Shown in pieces: positions 47,860 to 60,329 of a stretch of DNA of 64,000 bases. The stretch is from Posidonia oceanica (taxonomy: Eukaryota > Streptophyta > Magnoliopsida > Alismatales > Posidoniaceae): assembly GCA_037176725.1 (NCBI GenBank), contig JAZBRS010000020.1:59610001-59674000 (forward strand), given 5' to 3'. Made by a program: the position numbers and the translations under genes. The first letter of the stretch is position 1. Each line of letters begins with the position of its first letter. The notes under the pieces were generated by a model that made no database searches, was not told the origin of the DNA, and was given only the letters and a program-made list of their open reading frames with translations.

Positions 47860-48960
47860 ATCCTTTCCTCAGGCTGACAACCCTAATTGTCACGGGACCG
47901 TCTATAAACCTCTACCATATCGCCAGATACTGGTATTCCCGTTATCCTATTGCGGTCGATAAGTTCGAAACTTATCACATTTCAACCACTTTTGCGTGCC
48001 TCCGAACCGGACGGACAGAGTCCCGCCTGCTTGTTTCCTCGAGCTAGAAGGACGAGGACAAGCCCCCCTTTCATGCACCTCCATGTCGGATGGACAGAGT
48101 CCCGCCTGCTTGTTTCCTCGAGCCGGAAGGACGAGGACAAGCCCCTCTTTTGCGTGCCTCCGTACCGGACGGACGGAGTCCCGCCTGCTTGTTTTCTCGT
48201 GCCGAAAGGACAAGGACAAGCCCCCTTTTGCGCACATCCGTACCAGATGGATGGAGTCCTGCCTGTTTGTTTCCTCGAGTCGGATGGACGAAGACAAGCC
48301 CCCCTTTTGCACGACTCCGTACCGGACGGACGAAGTCCCGCTTGCTTGTTTCCTCGTACCGAAAGGACAAGGACAAGCCCCCTTTTGCGTGCCTCCATAC
48401 CGGACAGACAGAGTCCCGCCTGTTTGTTTCCTTGTGTCGAAAGGACAAAGACAAGCCCCCTTTCGTGCGTCTTCGTACCAGACGGACGGAGTCCTGCCTG
48501 CTTGTTTCCTCGTGCCGGACGGACGAGGACAAGTTATCCTTCTACGCGACTTCGTACAGTACAGACAAAGTCCCATTTGTTATGGTCCCTTGCCGAGCAG
48601 ACAAGGACCATTTTTCCCTTTGCTCGGGCTGGCAGCCCTAACTGCTCAGTTGACAATTGTCAAGTTGTCTGCTTGGGCTCGCAGCCCAAACTGCTTGGCT
48701 GACACCCGTCATACTGTCTATCTCTTTTTCGGTGCCAGGTGCATTTTGCTCGCCCCTGGTATCCCTCTCTCGATACCAGGGGCATCTTTTTTAGCTGCCT
48801 CGATGTCGTTCTCTTTTTCCCTTGCAGGCCGATAACCCAAACTATTCAGCGAAGAGTCCATCAACTCCTTGGGCCGATAACCCCAACTATCCGGTGTTGA
48901 GTCTGTCAACTCACCACCCATTGCATCATGTAGCATTACATCAATGTCATTGCACTGCAT
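47860..48960 (+). repeat. Hairpin modules flanking the 79-bp array
   Basis: Modules with the GGCTGGCAGCCC-type stem and the paired GA(T)GAGT...ACTC stem lie near 47870, 48616-48720 and 48826-48920. A perfect CCCCTGGTATC / GATACCAGGGG stem-loop is at 48753-48782. The set has the same order as in TE1 and TE2, so this is the 3' region of a plus-strand relative. Confidence 0.7.
47990..48619. repeat. 79-bp tandem array, 8 units
   Basis: Each unit of 78-79 bp contains TTTTGCGTGCCTCCGTACCG, then GACGGAGTCCCGCCTG, CTTGTTTCCTCG and GGACAAGGACAAGCCCCC. The last unit is diverged. As 79 is not a multiple of three, each unit shifts frame. The array is open for 140-280 codons in several frames on both strands. 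These are repeat artefacts and not genes. Confidence 0.85.
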
Positions 48961-49360
48961 TTCTCATCACCGCATAGCATCATGCTCTGTGAATGTCCCC
49001 AGCAGAGTTGGCGTCCTCACACATTGCACTAGCATCGCTTAGAGTCGCACAGAGCTCAGCACACACACGACATCATGTACTCCAAGCAGGACTAGCATCG
49101 CATGCATAACAACAGCATCGCCATCGCTTAGAGCCACACAGAGCTCAGCGTACACTAGCATCGTTAGCATCATCCATAGCAGCATCGCACAAACCCGCAT
49201 GCATTCCCTAGCGGAGTTTAGCGTACATAAGCATTAGCATCAGCATCAGCATCAGCATCAACATAGGCATCTGCATTCACATTTCGTTTGCACCGCTTTA
49301 ACACAGACGGGGTGTCTTGTCAACCCTAAGCAGCAGTCTTGGTTCTTGTAACCTCGCTCA

Positions 49361-49372
49361 TGGAGGGGCATC
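49361..49372 (+). other. Polypurine tract before LTR at 49373
   Basis: TGGAGGGGCATC directly precedes TGTAGATGCCCC and matches the family PPT. It shows that the sequence to the left is the 3' internal part of a plus-strand element. Confidence 0.8.
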
Positions 49373-51535
49373 TGTAGATGCCCCATTGTTGCAGGTACTC
49401 GTTGATGGACACCTCTAGAGGAACAGGCTCGGTTGTGGAGGACTCAACCTCACTTCAAATCCAACAAACCATCCCAAAAGCCACCCCATACCTTAAAACC
49501 TACCCAAACCCAATTCACACTAAAGCCCAGGCACGTTAATAGCCCAACACACCCTGAAATAGGCTCAAAATCTAGCCATTGATCTCTAATACAGTCTTAG
49601 CATCTCTAGACGGCGTCACATCCTGACGTCTATAGAAGGCGACATCACCCAATGGCTACGCGAGATGTAGAGAAGTGGCACACTGGTCAGGCGTGTAATG
49701 CTGGCACGATGCTCTATTTCAGTAAAACTATCAGAAAGGCTTCTTTTGCCATTCCACTTGGGTGAACCTTTGAATCCACACATCCCATTGGTCTTCACGG
49801 ATCTGGGCATGCACCTTATAACATCCAAACCATCCTACCCTCACCCCAAATCATAATTCCTATCTAATCCCATCCCATTTGAATCCAAACCATGCAATCC
49901 CCACGTCGTTAACCAACGACATCTAAACCTCCGGCCATCTAATAAAACACGTCCGAATTCCTCCATTTCACCCCCCAAGCCCTCGAGCATTCTTGTGGAG
50001 AGAACCGTGAGCTCCTTGCTTTCCAACTCTCCAGTGCCTGTGCTCCCGCCTGAGCCCTTGCCTCCGGCAAGCCACCTGCAGTTTCGAGCCACCCATCCTA
50101 GTCCGAAACCATCACTCCACCTCCTTCAGAACCTGGTCCTGAGTGAGAGAGTGTAGCCCCACATCCAGCAGCCTATACCTCACCATCCATCCAACTGTGA
50201 ATGATGCCGGTACTCCCAAGCTGCCACTGAGAAGCACGCACTGATTCCTCAGGTGAGCATGTTCATCCCTTAGCATAATGTAGCTTATCTATGCCCTGTG
50301 GTTACCATTTTCTATCGTTTTTCTATCACCGTCTTCCTGTTTTGTTTTCACCGTCAGCATTCATCGCATTCCGGGATACGTCCGAGGCTTCGAGCTTGGC
50401 CAGAGGCCGGTGAGCTTGAACCGGACACAGCCCAACATTCGCCATCCTCCCCAAACCCATGACGTTTGTCTCGACAGTTCCTCTGGCCACATGACGTCCG
50501 ACCACCTCTGCCATGGTGGACGGAACCGACGAGCATGAACGGTGAAGGGAGAGGCCTATTCCTTGCATTTTTACGTCCGCATTGCATCCCGAGGACCCAT
50601 TCGCCCTCCTTGACCTCCGACGTAAGTCACAGCGACGTTCGGTTGGTTTTCCGGCTATGACAGTGGCCGACGAACCCAACTTCTCCCCATGCTGTGCAAG
50701 GGAGGTGGAGAGGCCGAATTATGCATGCATTCATTTGTTTCTTAGCTTCTTATGATGCTCTACTTTCCCCTTTAGCTTTGTCGATCATTGGTTGATTAGT
50801 TTTAATCTTGTATGCCAAGTGATTGTGCGATGAGGCTGTGGTTTGGACTGTGATTCCTGGCACGACCGAGATGAGCAGTGGGATACAATGTATGGATATG
50901 GCATGACTTATGAGCACGTCTATCAAGCATTCCTATCCAGCACGATTCACCAGCACGCAGCCCGGAACCAGAACAGACCTTCAGCCAAGTTGCTGTCTGT
51001 TTTCTTAGCTTCTTATGACCCCATGTATTCTCTTTTAGTTTGTCGATCATTGTTTACTTGGTTTTATTCTTGTATGCCAAGCAATTGTGCGTTGAAGCTC
51101 GCTGGTTTCTCTGTGATTTATGAAACGCGTCCTGTGAGCGACAGGATGTAACGCTCTGTATCCGCGTGACTTATGAGCGTGTGGATAAGGTGTCTACATC
51201 CAGCACGACTTGAGAACGCGCAACCTGAGTCCAGAGCAGACAGTGTGCAGAGCTTTATTTCATTATTTATTCATCGATTCTCTACTTTGTTTGCTTTGAT
51301 GTCTCTCCTTACTTGATTTCAATCGCCCTGCATGGATTTTCGATGTTTTGATTTCCGATTGCATGCATAGAGCGATGATGTTTACTACCTGGAGTTCTTT
51401 TGAACTGTTGGCGTGATGATTGAGCGGGCATCCCAAGTGCATGATCCCAACGCGTCCTATTGGCGCGAGTGTTTAGTTCATCCTTAGAACACTGGTAGCG
51501 TGGCTGAGCCTAGTTTTCATGTTTTAAATGCATTA
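49373..51535 (+). repeat. 3' LTR of a plus element, interrupted at 51536
   Basis: It starts TGTAGATGCCCC and contains inverted GACGTC/GGCGAC words at 49610-49680 and a duplicated unit at 50739-51240. Its last visible part (51365-51535) is homologous to 59740-59815 of the TE4 LTR. It lacks an LTR end because a minus-strand LTR begins at 51536. Its continuation must lie beyond the window. Confidence 0.65.
50739..51240 (+). repeat. Tandem duplication of about 262 bp in LTR
   Basis: Units start at about 50739 and 51001 with TTTCTTAGCTTCTTATGA and share TTGTCGATCATTG, TCTTGTATGCCAAG and TCCAGCACGA. The second unit is shorter. Confidence 0.65.
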
Positions 51536-54353
51536 TGTAGCGATCTCGTCAAATCGGCACGTCCATGCATGTTGCCAGAGCTCGCGTGCACCGACCGATG
51601 AGAGGCTGCTGATAGTAGGTGGATTTGAGGAAGGAAACTCGACTTGAAAACACTGGAAAAGGGTGGAAAAACAAAGATAAAGCAAATTCAGAGTCGCCAG
51701 CTAGTTTATTAGTTTAGAAGATGAGGAAAACAAAGGAAAAGCATGAAAACATGCAAATGGTGCAATGCTATGCAAAAATAAATGACTCGTGCCTAGGATA
51801 AGGGCATAATGGTCATTGCGAGCCAAGAGAAAGGGTAAGGACTCCTGTTACGCACGGGGAAGGTGTTAGGCACCCCCAATACGCTTGGAATCGGTCTTTC
51901 TTGGCTTCTCGCTCGCATATGCACGAATGTCTGCAATGCTTGCCTTTACTATATGCCCGAGGGGCGAGGGATGCTATGCCATGCTATGAATGCTTTAACT
52001 TGCTTAAATACGTGTTTAAGATGCCGTGATGCATGATGGAAATTAAATGTGCAATCTATGTGCTCAGCAGCGCTGCCAGTGTTCTGAACCGGACGTACCC
52101 TAGTTCATAAGAACTCCAAACAGTAAGCATCATCGCCCTAAATGCAATGCAGGCGAGAAACAAAACATCGGATAAAACCATGCAATGCGAATAGCAACAT
52201 GCGACATGCATTTATAAAACATGTAGAGGTTTAGCAAAATGTGCCAGAAAGACTAATCGAAGTTAAAACACCGCAAAGAGATGATAAACAAGCTTGGGAA
52301 GCAAAACAGAAAACAAACAAGTGGAATAAACAAGGCATAAAGGGGCAACCGGGGTGGCTCTGGCCACTGTATGAACTGTAGCCTTGGTCGCCGCCCTGAA
52401 CGGCGGTAGTGCATGTCGCCGGTGAGATCGGCAAGGCACATGCTGCCACTCAGAGCAACAACAACTACAGTTGCCAGTGTGAGCAGCGTCTGAGCATGTC
52501 GCCGGTACCACTGGCGACATAGGCATGCACAATGCTTCTCAAACAGCAACTTTCATTGTCAAATACAAGCTAGATAATTGATGCATAATGGCAAACTAAA
52601 TACATGGAAATGAAGATGGCATATTCAAGATCAAAACCATGCAACCAAACTATAAAATGGACACCTAGGTTGCGAGATACGGCGGCTCCAAGTTTGGTCG
52701 GAGGACTACCAAGAGTTGCAAGTGAGTCGCCGGTGAGACAAGCGACATCACTGCAACTCAGGTAGTCCAAACAGCCAACTTTGGGACCAAATCTCGAACC
52801 CATGGCTATGCAAAATGAACATCTAACTATATGAACATGAAGATGAAACATCTAGGATCACAAGCATATAGGAAACAAGTAAGATGGAGCTTTAGGTCGG
52901 TCGGAGTAGCGGCCCAACGTTCGGCCGGTGGCAGCTGGAGGTGTAGGTTAGTCGCCGTTCGCGTTGGCGGCTAACCTGGCAGTCCTTCTGGCACTGGAGA
53001 TGAAGGCTAAAAATGGCAGTAAAGGATCAATAAAATGCAATTAACTAACTAGGAAGCATGCATGGAGTGCCATGAAGTTAAGGGGAAGGTTTCTCACCTG
53101 CGGGAACGTGTGGAGCGGCTCCTCAACGTAGCTCACCGGTGTGGTGGTCGCTACAGCGTAGGGGGCGACGGTGGCTGCTCAGCGCAATTGGGTTGAGTTC
53201 GTGGATGTCCGGCGATGGTGTATGCAAGGTTTGGCGGCATTTGGTGCCACGATGTGGCTTCTGGCTGTTTACAGCTGGCAGCAGCCAAGGAGGAACGGCG
53301 AGCTCGCGACGGCGGGTGTGGGCTGTTCGAGCGGTTTGGAGTTGTGGGAGTGGTCGTACGGGATGTTAGGGAGATGTGGGGTATTGCTAGGGGTGTGTTG
53401 GTTGCGGGATTGGTGGTTGGGTTGCTGTGGGAAGTGTCGGCCGGCGATGGGTTCGAGCGAGCGGCAGGAACTGCAACGAGGTTTGGCGGCGGTCCGAGAT
53501 GCAAGTGAGGTGTGTGGTAGGCTCGAGAGAAAGCTAAGGGATTGGGGAGTCTTCCTGAATCACCAATGCTCTCTCTGGTTCGCTCGGCTAAGGAGGAAGA
53601 AGGGTGGAATGTGCCGGCCTCGGTTGGCTTCTCCTACATTGGGGTATTGGCTCTGGCAAAGCCAACCTAGTGGCAGGAGGTGGTAGTGAGTGTGAGGTTT
53701 GAGGGAAAGCTGGTCGTCGTCAGAAGAAGTAAGTGGGGATGGTAGGAAGGCACGACAAAGTTGTCGGTGTGTAGAGGTGCAGGCGGCCGGTCAATGGCGG
53801 TGGTGAGAGCGGGAAAGGTGCTGGCGAGGAGGGGACGTGAGGTCAGGGAAGTTAGTGGGCTTCGCTGCTTCTGAGCTCGTTCCTCCAAGTGAAATCCGCC
53901 AACTGGGAGTCAAAATGGGGTGTCTACAGATGCCCCTCCCTGAGCGAGGTCAAGCGTAGTGAGACCGTGGCTCAGGGTAGACAAGACACCCCTCCTGACG
54001 TAGGTAGGAGGCCAAAGTTACTGTTGGCGTGAGCCACTTATTCGGTGGATGCACCGTAAATCGTGACTCATTGCCTTAATGCAGATGTAAATGCAGACAC
54101 TAGGATGCAGTGCCAATGCAAAGGCTAGTGTGCGGTGCTAATGTTGATGTGATGCTTACGCTAATGCTCATTGTGTTGTGCCCCATTGGGGGGAATGCGG
54201 GCAATGCATGCACATGATGATGTGGTGGAAATTGCAATGCAAAAGGTCGCTGGGCAATGCAAAGGAATGCCGGACGATGAAGTGCGCTGAGCGGTGTACA
54301 GCTCTAGCGCAGGGGTGCCATTCGCCAAGCTTTGCTTGAGGTGAAGGTGATGC
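51536..54353 (-). mobile_element. Minus-strand LTR element, 3' LTR and internal end only
   Basis: LTR 51536-53929 reads on the minus strand from TGTAGACACCCCATTTTGAC to ...GATCGCTACA. The PPT (53930-53943) shows it to be a 3' LTR. The internal remnant 53930-54353 matches 618-1060 of TE1 and stops where TE4 is inserted. Inverted GTCGCC/GGCGAC words lie at 52388-52520, 52725-52750 and 52950-52975. The conserved block with GGTGTTAGGCACCCCC is at 51860-51885 (minus sense). The left flank gives the possible target bases CATTA. Confidence 0.75.
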
Positions 54354-57300
54354 TGTTGACACCCCATCTTGACAGGCTTGGACCCCTTGGAGCCCTCCTA
54401 ATGGTTGCTGGACTCAAACCCAAACCAAACCAAACCCTAACCCTCTTCTTTACCCTTCAAAACTAAGCCAACTTGACCTAAGCCTTTACCCCTCTTCCCA
54501 AGCTCAAAACCTAACCAAAATCCATAGGAAAACCCACCAACACCCACTTAGCAAACCTGCCCAAGAATTTAGAAACTCTCAAACCTGAACCATTCCCGAA
54601 AACCCTAGAAAACCTAGGTGAAACTACCCTTTTTCTACACCTTGAAACCCCTCCAGAACCTCCTTAGAATCAAACCAAAACTTCAGAACCAACACCTCAA
54701 ACCCTAGACTGCCCACTCCCCAATTTTCATCCCATTCCAAGACCCCTAAGCCTTTCATTTGCCCTAATTATCCTTTTCTCTCTCCGGGATTATCATTTTC
54801 TCTCTCCTCTCTCTCTCCTGATTATCATCTCTCTTTTCATCCCCTTCTTGCTCCTTTTCTTGCCTGGCTGTGGGCCCCCTTTGTGCTTCTATCCTTCCTC
54901 TATCTTATTCCTATTTTTACTTTATTTTTAACACTTTCCCTGATTTTCAAAAAATCCTTTTCCTCCAACTCATCTCTTTTCCCTTTATTCTTCCTTTTTG
55001 CCCTTCTCTTCTTCTTTCTCTTTTCCCCTTTCTTTCTCTTACTAAAATTCATAAAAATCCTTAAAAATCTGTAAAACTCTAAAACATAAGAGAAACAAAT
55101 CAGAACTCCAAGAAAAATAATTAAAAAACATTAAACAAGCAATTAAAAAACTTAAGCTTAACTAAATCAAGCTAGAAAGAAAATCAAGCATGCAAACTAA
55201 AAAACGCAAAACAAACCAAAAGAAAACACTGAAAAATCAAAGAAAAAACTAAAATGAAATCAAAACACACCTAAAGTGGAAACCCTATCAAAAGAATCAA
55301 AAAACAAACCCTAAGAAGAAGTAAAACAATTAAAACACCAAGATAAGTAATTAATGGAAGAAAAAAGGCTTAACTTAACAAACATAAGAAAATAACAACC
55401 TAAGAACTTAATTAAAAAGAAAATAAAAAAACACATTAAAAAGACTTAAAAAATACTCCATCATACAAGAGAAACCTAATTAAAAAACATCAGGAAAAAC
55501 TTAACAAAAAGAAAATCAGAAACCTAATCCCAAAAGACTTAAGGAAAATCCAAAAAGACTAAAACTAAAAGGCCCAAAACCCATCCTAATTAATATAAAA
55601 ATAAACCATAAAAATCCTGATTAGCATCCTGAAATACTTAACAAGAAAAACACAATTAACAAAACAATTTAAAAGATTTAACAAACACTTAATCAAATGG
55701 AAAACAAATTAAGAGCAAAACAAAGCCCTAAAACCCTAATCAAACCCAAAGCCCACTAATTAACCCCAAAACGGTCATTTAAAATCTAATTAAGATCCTA
55801 ACTCACAACACAACCTTTCTAGTATTTTTGCCTATTTTTAATCTATTTTTCCTAATTTTATTTCCTTTCTTTTCCCTCTCTTTCTTTCTTTCTTCTCATT
55901 TTTCTTTTTCTTTCCATGCTGGGCCCAATTCAGCCCGTCTCTCCCTTTCTTCTTCATTTCTTTTTCTTTTTCTTTTTCCTTTCGGCCCGCAGCCCAGCCC
56001 GTCGTTCTCCTCCTTCTTCTTCCTCCTGCATTTCTCCTCCATTTTCCTCCCGCGAACGGCCAGCTACAGAATTCCCTCCACCCTTTAAATTTCAAGCCTC
56101 CATCCAATCACCAACAGAGCTCGCCGCTTCTCCTTTATCTCAGCACCATTTTCGGGAGGCAATCAATGCCTGTCGTCTCGCCAGCACCCATCTCCTCAGC
56201 TGCAGTGTGTCGCCGTCGAATTCAAAATCCCAGCGTGCGCACCGGCAGCTTTCCTCCTGATATAAGCATCCAGAATTCCCTTCCTTCGACAGAGCCTTTT
56301 GGATCATCCAGAGAGTGAGAGGAGTAAAGCTCATCACTTAGCCATCGGCAAATTTGAGAGAGGAACCAGAATACCAGAGCATTCCTCTCCACCTGAGCGA
56401 CCTCCTCCTTCTTCCTCTGTATCCTCCAATTCCCAGAGAGAAGAGTCCGAGAGAGAGAGCCTGAGAGTGCGCTTGGGCATCCCGGAGAGAGAGCCCAGTT
56501 CTAGGGCCTTCCCCTAGCAATCCTTTCCCCAATTCTCTCCTCTGAATTCAGCAGAACTTCCTCTTTCTTCTCCAGCAAACCACCACCCTTCCCGACCTCA
56601 GAACCTCTCCCAATTGATCCCCCAAGTTCACCCAGAAAACCTGCATTCTTCCCTCGCCATTTCCCAGCCATTCCTCCACTAAAACACCACCTAATCACCT
56701 GAAACTCCACCTGCAAGCCAGCAGCAACCCGACACAACCCACTCCAGAATTGCCTTCACCTCAGTCCACTACTTCCTCCCAAATTCCACCCGGATAATCC
56801 CCAGACCTCCACCTTCCAGAAACACCTGACCTCCAGCCCAGCCACCCACCACCGGCCGAGAACAACACCACAAACACTTGTCTTCTCCACTGACCAGAAG
56901 ATCAACCGAGCTCCAAACCTTCTCCACACTCTCCGGAAATCCCATCCAGCAATCCAGAACCGCTCCTCGGACCTCCAGCAACCTCCCGGAGGGTCCCATC
57001 CAACCAGACGAGCAGCAGACACTCCCCCCGACCCCCAGCTGTTTTTCTGAACCCACAGAGTGCCGGATTTCTCTCCGAGCTCTGAAGCTTCCATCCAACT
57101 GACCGGGAAGCACCGGAAGATCGCCCTGAAGCAGCTCCAGCCCCCGCGAGCAGCCGGCGACGCCCGCAGCGACCGGACGACCCCCACCGGCCACCTCCGG
57201 AACTGCTGAGGTCGGGAGGACACCTCAGACGCGGAATCAAGTAAAAACTTCTTCCCTTAGTCTTCTTTTCTTCCCGCGATGCTTCTCCACCCTTTAGGAT

Positions 57301-60300
57301 AGCGTTTCCAGTCCTCCTGCTTTGTCACCGTTCGCCGCTCCGGTCGTCTTCTCCGGCACAGTTCTCCGGCCTTCACGGCGCTCCGGCCAGCGGAACGTCG
57401 CCCCGGTGACTCCCTCAGCTCCGCACGGACGCCAGGAGGCTCCTTCGGTCTTCGAAATGCAGCTCCGCTGCGTCGAACGGCCGGACCAAGCCTCTGAGTC
57501 TCTGCAGAACTCCGGCGAGCGCTCCGGCGCGATCCAGGCCACGTCGTCCTCCGCTGATCACCGCCCTGTCTCCGCCAGCTTTGGGAGCACCTCCCCCGCC
57601 GTCCAGCGCCTCCTCAACAGCCCTGTGCCGGCGGTCGCGGGCGCTGGCAGCCTGCTGCTACAGTGCCCACGGTCGTCGGCCGTTTACTGTTCATTTATTT
57701 TCCTGTTAATATAGTTTGCTAGTAAATATTGCATGTTTGGTCTAAGTTTTCTTATTTTTGCATTCTGGTCCTTATGTCATTTAATTTGCTTAGTTTTTAA
57801 TTCAAAATCATGTTAAATTGCACTAAGTGTTTCTGTTTTTCTGTATTTTCAAATCAGTCCATTTACTGTGCATTCCAGTTATATTTTTTTATGTTTTAGC
57901 CCCTCTGTTTTTAATTTTTGCATCCAGATCCTGCAGTAGGTTATTTAATTTAAATGTGTTAAGTTTGCCTTAGTATATTGCATTCTGAGCCCCTGTTTTT
58001 TCTCATTTTTGCATTTTCATCCTCTGCACTGTAGAAACTTAGGTATTATTTTGATTTTTGCATACTGCATTGCATGTTTTGCCTCAAGGTTTTGCATTTT
58101 TGCATTTAGGTCCATTTTAAATGGACAGTAATCATTTTGCATGCTTTTTTGCTTATTGCATTGCATTTTCAACCCTATTTTTTCCAAAAATTGCACATCA
58201 GTCCTGTCTTCTGATTTCAGAGCATGTTTACCATATAAAATTGCATATTTGACCCCTGCATGATTCAAAAATCACACATAGGTCCGTGCATCCTTTAAAA
58301 ACCATGTAAAAGACTGTTTTGCCCCTAAAGTTGCATCTTAGCTCCTATGCTTACAAAATTGCATGTAGACCCTCCACTTGCATCCCCGGACTTCCCAGAA
58401 CCTGTTTTCTGGAAAATTTGCACTTTAGACCCTAGTTTTTTCCAAAATTGCACTCTGACTTCTTTTGTTTTCAAAACTTCTTCCAATGCATGCCCTCTTT
58501 TCAAAATAGCTTTCTAAGTCCAATCTTTTGCAAAATAAAGCCCTGCCCTCTCTCGTTTTCAAAACCCTCCTCTGTGGACCCCATCCTTTGTGAAAACTTG
58601 CATTTAGACCCTTTTCTTTTTCAAAAATGCTTTTGAACTCCTGTCTTTTCCAAGCTTTTCCCCTTGTCTCTTCTTGCTTGTGCATGCATTCTGCATCCAT
58701 TTAGTCTTGCATTTTAGCATCCTTTTGCACACACTAAGCACCTTTAGCTCCCCTTCACTTGAGAGGACCTTTTTTGCACACCCCTAGGACCTCTTGAACA
58801 CCTAGATCTGTTCTTCTCTCCTGTTCTGGCCTTTCTGCCTTGAAGCGGCAATATCTTCCAATCCGGCCGTTGGATCTCCTCAAGCAAGCTGCCTAGGCGA
58901 CCGCAGCGAAGCGCTCTTCAGCATGGACTAGACAGATCTCAGATCAGGCTCTCGGATTTCCAGGTATGTCCTCCTGAGCCCTTGCATTGCATTCATTTGC
59001 ATGCCAATTGCATAGTTTTCCTCGTTTTCGATTTCTGTCTCTTTGAGCATGTAGAATAGGATCTCCCCTTTCTGCTTGGCAACTCAGATCCCCATTTCGC
59101 GTTTCCCCATGTGTTTTGTGTTGAGTTTACCCTGGATTTACCACTTAATGTGACTTTCTTCCCCCTTTTCCACGATCCGATCGCATCGCGAGCTTTGGGC
59201 AGCGTGCGAGACATATCGTGGAACGGTTTAGTGGGAAACGGTCACAAAGGAGTGGTAATCCCTCCGTTTGCTTACTCTCCCCTTTGTAGGTCTTCACACC
59301 TACTCTGTGTGGCCCCGGACAGTGCCTGTTCTCACACATGCGTTGTTCTACTTCTCCTTTTACTACTTCTAATCTTTTCCTTGCATTTGCATTCGCACGG
59401 CTTTTCCGAGGTTTTATCTCGCTGCTTTTGGCACCGTTTTGCGTGCCCGCTCTCGTTTTGGCACCGTTTTGCATGCCTGCTTTATCTTTCGCGCCGTTTT
59501 GCACGCTCGCCCTGTTTTTGGCACAATTTTGCGTGCCCGACATCGTCTTTTGCACCGATTCGCGTGCTGCCTTGCTTTCTTGCCCGTTTTGCGTGCCGAT
59601 CTTGTCTTTTTGCACCGTTTTGCACGCTTTCTTGTTTTTCGCCTCGTTTTGCGTGTTTTACGCCGCTTTCTCTTGCATGTCGATCGCATTGCATGGTTTT
59701 GCCGTTGTTTTGCTTTTTCGCTTGCATTTGCATATAGGGCTGTGATGCTTACTGCATGGAGTTCTCACGAGCCAGGTTTCGCCTGGTTCGGAACACAGAC
59801 AGCGTAGCTGAGCACTTAGACAGCACGTTTGCTTCCTTGCTCTGCATCCTCCCACTTAGAGCACACCTTGAGCATTCATTTAGGCATTCATAGGCACATA
59901 GGCATTCAATCCTGCACTTCTCCGCGTATGCGAGCGTAAGCCTAGAAAGACCGATTCTCGGGCGTGTCGGGGGTGCCTAACACCTTCCCCGCACGTAACA
60001 GGAGTCCTTGCCCAGTCTTTTGGCCCGCAATGACCATACTGCCCTTATCCTAGGCTAGAGTCATCCCTTTTGCATGCATTTGCATTTGTTTTCCCTTATA
60101 TTGCTTTGCTTTGCATTTCTTGCTTGGTTTTGCATGTTAATTCACGCATTTCCCTCGATTTTCCTTGTCTCCCGTTAATGGACATGGTGGCGGCTCTGAT
60201 TTGTCTTGTCCTTCTCTTTTCTCCTCGATTTTAAGTGTTTTCGAGTTGAGCCTCTTCCTCGGATCCAATCGCCACTAATAGCGAGCCTGATTCCGAACGG

Positions 60301-60310
60301 GATTGCTACA
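54354..60310 (+). repeat. 5' LTR of TE4 (5957 bp)
   Basis: The ends are TGTTGACACCCCATCTTGAC and ...GATTGCTACA, the latter one base before the PBS. LTRs of this size are typical of Ogre elements. The left third is C/A-rich and then A-rich (55080-55800). 55810-57240 is C/T-rich, with GATATAAGC at 56259 as a weak TATA candidate. 57720-58740 is T-rich with recurring TTTGCA and GACCCCT phrases. 59425-59655 is a 30-bp tandem array. GGGTGCCTAACACCTTCCCC at 59971-59990 is the shared LTR block. A nested insertion inside it cannot be excluded. Confidence 0.65.
59425..59655. repeat. Tandem array of about 30 bp, 8 units
   Basis: The unit resembles TTTTGGCACCGTTTTGCGTG followed by CCCGCTCTCG. A 30-bp period keeps frames open, so 59111-59737 and 59338-59745 look like repeated peptides (for example WHRFACP). 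There is no start context or domain, so I treat it as a non-coding LTR repeat. Confidence 0.7.
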
Positions 60311-60311
60311 G

Positions 60312-60329
60312 TGGCGACTCTGCTGGGGA
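60312..60329 (+). other. Primer binding site of TE4
   Basis: TGGCGACTCTGCTGGGGA follows the LTR end after one base. It is the standard tRNA-Arg-type PBS of Tat/Ogre elements. Confidence 0.8.

Noticed and set aside
47950..48835. Overlapping 250- and 279-codon open frames, plus minus-strand ones
   Set aside because: They are by-products of the 79-bp tandem array: the same peptide in rotating frames, with no start context or domain.
54420..54450. Telomere-like AAACCCTAACCC words
   Set aside because: Only one or two short words occur in a C/A-rich LTR start. Similar words occur at other LTR starts, so this is not an interstitial telomere.
59111..59745. 208- and 135-codon open frames with repeated FAC-type peptides
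   Set aside because: They come from a 30-bp tandem array in the TE4 LTR, whose period preserves frames. There is no domain.
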